The position numbers and the translations under genes are program-made. A stretch of DNA of 9,279 bases from Lachnospiraceae bacterium (GTDB taxonomy: Bacteria > Bacillota > Clostridia > Lachnospirales > Lachnospiraceae). Position 1 is the stretch's first letter. The number at the start of each line of letters is the position of its first letter. Positions 6,802-9,279 of the stretch are shown here, piece after piece. Where the stretch lies: assembly GCA_900770345.1 (NCBI GenBank), contig CAAGKF010000392.1, forward strand, positions 1-9,279. Reading direction: 5' to 3'. Below the pieces are notes generated by a model. The model was not told the DNA's origin and searched no databases. It worked only from the letters and a program-made list of their open reading frames with translations.

Positions 6802-6850
6802 TTTATTTATGCTTTTTTATTTCATTATCAAGCGCTTCACGTGCATCATT

Positions 6851-6880
6851 AAAGACTTTTAAAGTCTTTTAAAGTCTTTT
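6851..6880. repeat. 10-base units in inverted and tandem copies across a stop codon
   Basis: AAAGACTTTT is followed by two copies of AAAGTCTTTT. The first and second units pair as a 9-bp stem (6851-6859 with 6861-6869) with a one-base gap. On the minus strand this covers the last codons and the stop of the lipoprotein gene, so the end of the protein (KDFKRL) arises from the duplication. It may act as a weak, AU-rich terminator. Confidence 0.6.
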
Positions 6881-7680
6881 ACATTTCCATCCACTACTTT
6901 GCCATCTTTATTGAATACGATCTTGCACTGTACCATGCGAATTTGAGGTCGTTCACCATATACTTCTCTACTGTAAAAAAAGCTATAATTTGTAATAAAT
7001 TTAATTTCGTTTTTATTATCTTCGTCCGGTTCGGGCTCTCTAATATAATAAACTGGTTCTTCGACTTCCTCCCTAACAAATTTATAATCTTCTTTGCTTT
7101 CTTTAACATCGGCTTTGATTCGGGCTTCTTTTTTCATTTCTTCGTATTTGCTTGCAGGAAGTATGTACTCATTAAAAGAATGTAATGGTTTACCTTTATA
7201 TAAATAAATATTCTTGAACAAATTATTAATACGCACATTCTCCAACTTTGCTGCTTGTGCCACCCCATTAATATTAAACATGACTGAATCACCGAGTTTC
7301 AATTCCCCAGGTTTTGTATTGATGATTATTTCTCCACCGCCCTTAGTTTCAGAAGCAAGTTTACGATAATCAATCTTTTTAATTCGACTTGGTTCCAAAC
7401 CGATTTCAAGGAAATGCGCTACAATTTCTCTCAATTCTTTTTCGTTAAGCTGATAATCACTAGCAATTTTTTTATAAAAATCCAGTGTTGCCTTATCAAT
7501 CGAATTGGGGTCCACCTTTTTAATATTGGGATTTTCATCGTTTTTTGCTTTTTCTGTTACCGCAGGAGCGGGATTTTTGGTCTCCTTTTTTGCGGAGTCC
7601 TGCTTTCCGCATCCGGCTAGAGATACAATCATGCGGACAACAAGAATCAAAATAATGATGGCTGTCCATTTCCCTTTCAT
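6859..7680 (-). CDS. Predicted lipoprotein of unknown function
   Basis: A 273-residue protein with a basic N-terminus, a hydrophobic stretch (residues 7-22) and a lipobox L21-A22-G23-C24. It should therefore be lipidated at C24 and anchored on the outside of the inner membrane or in an outer membrane. An arginine (R16) interrupts the hydrophobic stretch, which is unusual. Residues 25-55 are a linker rich in K, N and E. Then come a helical part (60-105, STDxATLDFYKKIASDY-like) and a beta-rich C-terminal part with NYSFFYSREVYG near 233-244 and a final strand pattern. No catalytic motif is seen. ATG at 7680 is preceded by AAGAGG at nine bases. It lies 93 bases downstream of the small Sel1 gene on the same strand and may be co-transcribed. 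It is strongly AT-rich, suggesting horizontal origin. Confidence 0.82.
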   Translation of the reverse strand: MKGKWTAIIILILVVRMIVSLAGCGKQDSAKKETKNPAPAVTEKAKNDENPNIKKVDPNSIDKATLDFYKKIASDYQLNEKELREIVAHFLEIGLEPSRIKKIDYRKLASETKGGGEIIINTKPGELKLGDSVMFNINGVAQAAKLENVRINNLFKNIYLYKGKPLHSFNEYILPASKYEEMKKEARIKADVKESKEDYKFVREEVEEPVYYIREPEPDEDNKNEIKFITNYSFFYSREVYGERPQIRMVQCKIVFNKDGKVVDGNVKDFKRL

Positions 7681-7773
7681 TTTTCCATGCCTCTTTTCTT
7701 TATGGACTTGAATCGGTTTATTTGTTGACCTTTGGTTACTGCATATAAAGAACCTATCATCAATTTCCTGGTC

Positions 7774-8175
7774 TTAGAAAAACATCTCCAGCCGGCTTTT
7801 GGCATGTTCTGAACCTCTTTCAGCTGCGTATTCCAGCCACGCTTTGGCCGCCTCCCGATTCATTTCCTGCCCACATTCCCCATCGTAGTAATCCATGGCG
7901 ACTTCCACAGCCGCATCCAGATGCCCTTTTTGGGCGGCTTTCAGATAGTAAGAAAAGGCTTTTTCTTCGTCACATTCTATATTGACGTCTTCTGCCCCAT
8001 TTTTATACATATTTCCCATTAGATACAAAGCTTCAGGATACCCGGCCTGTGCCGACATATCAATTAGTTGCCAGGATAGTTCCTCATTAAAGTCCAGTAA
8101 AATTCCCCCGATAAGAAAAAAAATTTTCGACCTGAAAAAGTACAGTAAAACAAGAAGCACTACCAATATTCTCAT
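7774..8175 (-). CDS. Small membrane-anchored Sel1-repeat protein
   Basis: A 133-residue protein. ATG at 8175 follows AAAGGAGG by seven bases, so the start is secure. Residues 1-27 are a hydrophobic membrane anchor (ILVVLLVLLYFF, then KIFFLIGGILL) without a lipobox or clear cleavage site. Residues 36-125 hold two Sel1-type repeats: AQAGYPEALYLMGNMYKNG (42-60) with EEKAFSYYLKAAQKG (70-84), then HLDAAVEVAMDYYDGE (85-100) with REAAKAWLEYAAERG (107-121). Such short Sel1 proteins act as protein-binding scaffolds, here held at the membrane. The partner may be the lipoprotein encoded next, which is inference from order. It is the second Sel1 protein of the window but shares no clear similarity with the large one beyond the repeat pattern. 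Confidence 0.85.
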   Translation of the reverse strand: MRILVVLLVLLYFFRSKIFFLIGGILLDFNEELSWQLIDMSAQAGYPEALYLMGNMYKNGAEDVNIECDEEKAFSYYLKAAQKGHLDAAVEVAMDYYDGECGQEMNREAAKAWLEYAAERGSEHAKSRLEMFF

Positions 8176-8202
8176 GCTGTTTCCTCCTTTAAAAGTCCAG
8201 TA

Positions 8203-8276
8203 GATGCGGCCCTCCGGGAGGCCACGGAAGGGCTTCCCTAACGGGCAGCCCCTACGGATTGGTGGCGTATGGGTTG
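8203..8276 (+). repeat. Second copy of the intergenic hairpin repeat
   Basis: GGCCCTCCGGG (8208-8218) is followed, at 42 bases (43 in the other copy), by CCCTACGGATTG (8250-8261) and GTAT. Between them is a hairpin GGGCTTCCC-TAAC-GGGCAGCCC. The third pair is G-C here and A-T in the copy at 6669-6690, so both bases changed and pairing is kept; one mismatch is present here. It sits in the gap between two minus strand genes. Confidence 0.6.
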
Positions 8277-8285
8277 CTTTTTGCC

Positions 8286-8465
8286 CTACACCAGGGTTAC
8301 GCCGAAGATCAGGCCGATCAAAAAGTTCAAAATGATCATGGTTACGCCCCAGACGGTGATGAAGGCACTACAGCCGGCAAAGGGGCTGCTGCCGATTACC
8401 ACCATGTTCTTGGAAAAAGCACCTGCCACGAAAAAGCTGATGACCGCCAAAATGATGAATCCCAT
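8286..8465 (-). CDS. 59-residue two-helix membrane protein
   Basis: This short gene is easily missed. ATG at 8465 follows AAGGAGG closely (five bases), and TAG ends it at 8286. Residues 1-18 (MGFIILAVISFFVAGAFS) and 34-58 (AFITVWGVTMIILNFLIGLI and on) are membrane helices joined by a short loop with one cysteine (C32). It lies 21 bases after the XRE-type regulator on the same strand, so both are likely one transcript. Small hydrophobic proteins beside repressors can be type I-like toxins, holin-like proteins or regulators of membrane enzymes, and none of these is shown here. Codon content is GC-rich like the regulator. The strong ribosome site and the fit between its two neighbours support it as a real gene. 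Confidence 0.75.
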   Translation of the reverse strand: MGFIILAVISFFVAGAFSKNMVVIGSSPFAGCSAFITVWGVTMIILNFLIGLIFGVTLV

Positions 8466-8486
8466 TCTTCCTTTCCTCCCTTCCCT

Positions 8487-8777
8487 TCAGTTTTCTTCCC
8501 CTTCATTCCATTGGATCAGTTTCTTCTCATCCTCGCTGATGCTCAATAAGAGTGCCACGTCGATACCCAGGGCGTCGGCAATGTCGATCAGGGTGGACAG
8601 GGGTACGCTGTCGTTATAGGCGCCCCGTTCCAGCCTGGAAATGGTGTCCGGATGGAGATTGGCCAATTTGGCAACCTCGTTCTGGCTCAGGCCGCCCTGG
8701 TTGATGCCGCTCAGGGTTCGGTAATAGCGGATCTTTGCGCCGATCAGTTTGCAGATCAGCTGTTTTTTATTGTCCAA
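8487..8777 (-). CDS. XRE-family (Cro/C1-type) helix-turn-helix regulator
   Basis: A 96-residue protein beginning with TTG at 8777; an in-frame stop lies nine bases upstream, and no later ATG precedes the domain, so TTG is the only sensible start. A weak ribosome site (AGAGG) is ten bases away. Residues 9-77 form a Cro/C1 helix-turn-helix: KLIGAKIRYYRTLSGI, then LSQNEVAKLANLHPDTISRLE (helices 2 and 3, about 30-50), then LSTLIDIADALGIDVALLL. No sensor domain follows; the tail is short and acidic. Such proteins bind DNA as dimers and usually repress their own operon. It precedes the 59-residue membrane protein and probably regulates both. Similar short regulators serve as antitoxins or phage-type repressors. 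Confidence 0.9.
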   Translation of the reverse strand: MDNKKQLICKLIGAKIRYYRTLSGINQGGLSQNEVAKLANLHPDTISRLERGAYNDSVPLSTLIDIADALGIDVALLLSISEDEKKLIQWNEGEEN

Positions 8778-8830
8778 TCGTTGTCAGCCTCTATTCTCTT
8801 GGGTTTCGTATAAAAATGGATCTGTTTTTA

Positions 8831-8850
8831 TTATGTCATAAATTTGTCAA
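8831..8850 (-). promoter_or_regulatory. Candidate operator and -35 region of the XRE operon
   Basis: On the minus strand TTGACA (8845-8850) is a perfect -35 box, but no good -10 box lies at 16-18 bases. TGACA occurs twice, 11 bases apart (one helical turn), and a third copy is at 8782-8786 near the start codon. The perfect odd palindrome TTATG-A-CATAA overlaps the second copy. These are fitting sites for autoregulation by a small dimeric repressor. Confidence 0.4.
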
Positions 8851-8902
8851 TTTTAATTCGGCTGAAAATGCCGGATAAACGGTATGGAATACGTGATGTT
8901 GG

Positions 8903-8950
8903 CGGACGCACCGGGCGACATCGCTTCGCGAGTCTTGGTGCGCTCCTACG
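8903..8950 (+). repeat. Long intergenic hairpin, possible member of the repeat family
   Basis: CGCACC (8907-8912) pairs with GGTGCG (8937-8942), and an inner stem (GAC, TCGC with GCGA, GTC; 8917-8934) closes a TTC loop. The hairpin is followed by CTCCTACG, the same foot as in the other intergenic repeats. The 8778-9018 gap holds this hairpin and the pyrimidine-rich repeat and no credible gene. Confidence 0.5.
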
Positions 8951-8983
8951 AAGTTCCTGGTCGAACAGACGATTTCTTGCGTC

Positions 8984-9020
8984 CACTCTCTTCACTCTTC
9001 GCTCTGCACTCTTCACTTTC
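8984..9020 (+). repeat. Degenerate pyrimidine-rich tandem repeat
   Basis: CACTCTT-like units recur several times (CACTCTC, TTCACTCTTC, GCTCTGCACTCTTCACT). It begins at the stop codon of the zinc-ribbon gene, on whose strand it is purine-rich (GAAGAGTG). It looks like variable intergenic filler; length may differ between strains. Confidence 0.55.
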
Positions 9021-9279
9021 AATGCGGCACCCCGTACGGATGGAATTGGATGACAAATTCCCAGGCCACCCGCAGCAGGGTCAGGACCAGAGAAAAGAAG
9101 AACAGGAATTTCGGGGTCAGCATGGTCTTCATGGCCTCCCATTCCCGTTCTTCCGGGGTTCGTTCGTCCACATCAGCCAGGGCCTGCCACAGGCATTCTT
9201 TGCACAGGTATCGGCCCTCGTAATAAACTACTTCCCCCAGTTGTCCGCATCCGTCACAGATCTTGCAGTTGTGCCATGC
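9019..9279 (-). CDS. Zinc-ribbon protein with a membrane helix (5' end beyond window)
   Basis: The frame enters from the right edge and ends with TGA at 9019; 86 residues are visible and the start is missing. It shows C5-x2-C8-x2-C11 and, after 14 residues, C26-x2-C29 (CKICDGC ... LCKEC), a two-knuckle zinc site of zinc-ribbon or treble-clef type. A charged stretch (about 36-55, ADVDERTPEEREWEAM) leads to one hydrophobic helix at 58-75 (FLFFFSLVLTLLRVAWEF) and a short tail. The likely topology is a cytoplasmic zinc knuckle tethered to the membrane. The family and function are not known to me. It is GC-rich like the host-type genes. Confidence 0.75.
   Translation of the reverse strand, partial: AWHNCKICDGCGQLGEVVYYEGRYLCKECLWQALADVDERTPEEREWEAMKTMLTPKFLFFFSLVLTLLRVAWEFVIQFHPYGVPH

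Noticed and set aside
8203..8276. Repeat hairpin as a transcription terminator for the XRE operon
   Set aside because: On the minus strand no U-rich tail follows the stem, so ordinary intrinsic termination is not supported.
8259..8619. Two + strand open frames of 96 and 116 residues
   Set aside because: They run antisense to the 59-residue membrane protein and the XRE gene, both of which have better starts and clear protein features.
8831..9142. Minus strand open frame of 103 residues
   Set aside because: It overlaps the zinc-ribbon gene in another frame, then runs through a pyrimidine repeat and a hairpin; the product is R/P-rich without a domain.

Overview
The window looks like a chromosomal accessory region from a Firmicutes-type anaerobe. 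The support is strong AGGAGG-type ribosome binding sites, TTG starts, and a mix of GC-rich core-like genes with clearly AT-rich insertions. The intergenic hairpin repeats make me think of an Acidaminococcus-like Negativicute, but that is an impression and not a demonstrated assignment. All genes but one lie on the minus strand. No rRNA, tRNA, transposase, phage structural gene or CRISPR array is visible.

Layout in + coordinates: (1) 1-699, GC-rich, the 5' part of a WYL-domain transcriptional regulator that runs off the left edge. (2) 786-4470, AT-rich, a tightly coupled two-gene operon. The first gene encodes a membrane protein with a possible Mrr-like nuclease motif and a long glycine zipper. 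The second encodes a coiled-coil plus Sel1-repeat protein. This pair is the best candidate for an undescribed system. (3) 4471-4973, a 500-base intergenic stretch with two candidate promoters (one with an 8-base C run in its spacer), a repeat hairpin, a bidirectional terminator and a perfect 30-base palindrome. (4) 4974-6383, GC-rich, an unrecognised coiled-coil protein. (5) 6490-6801, the only + strand gene, a RelB/DinJ-like antitoxin without a toxin, whose C-terminus is encoded by an intergenic repeat. (6) 6859-8175, AT-rich lipoprotein preceded by a small membrane-anchored Sel1 protein. (7) 8286-8777, an XRE-type regulator followed by a 59-residue two-helix membrane protein. (8) 9019-9279, GC-rich, the 3' end of a zinc-ribbon membrane protein.

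Reading of the whole: small regulators (WYL, XRE, RelB-like) sit beside unfamiliar AT-rich genes with membrane, Sel1-repeat and nuclease-like features, separated by related hairpin repeats. This is the texture of an accessory or defence-like island. The functional link between the two-gene operon and the WYL regulator is inference from position only. The antitoxin remnant shows that the region has been reshaped by repeat insertion and gene loss.
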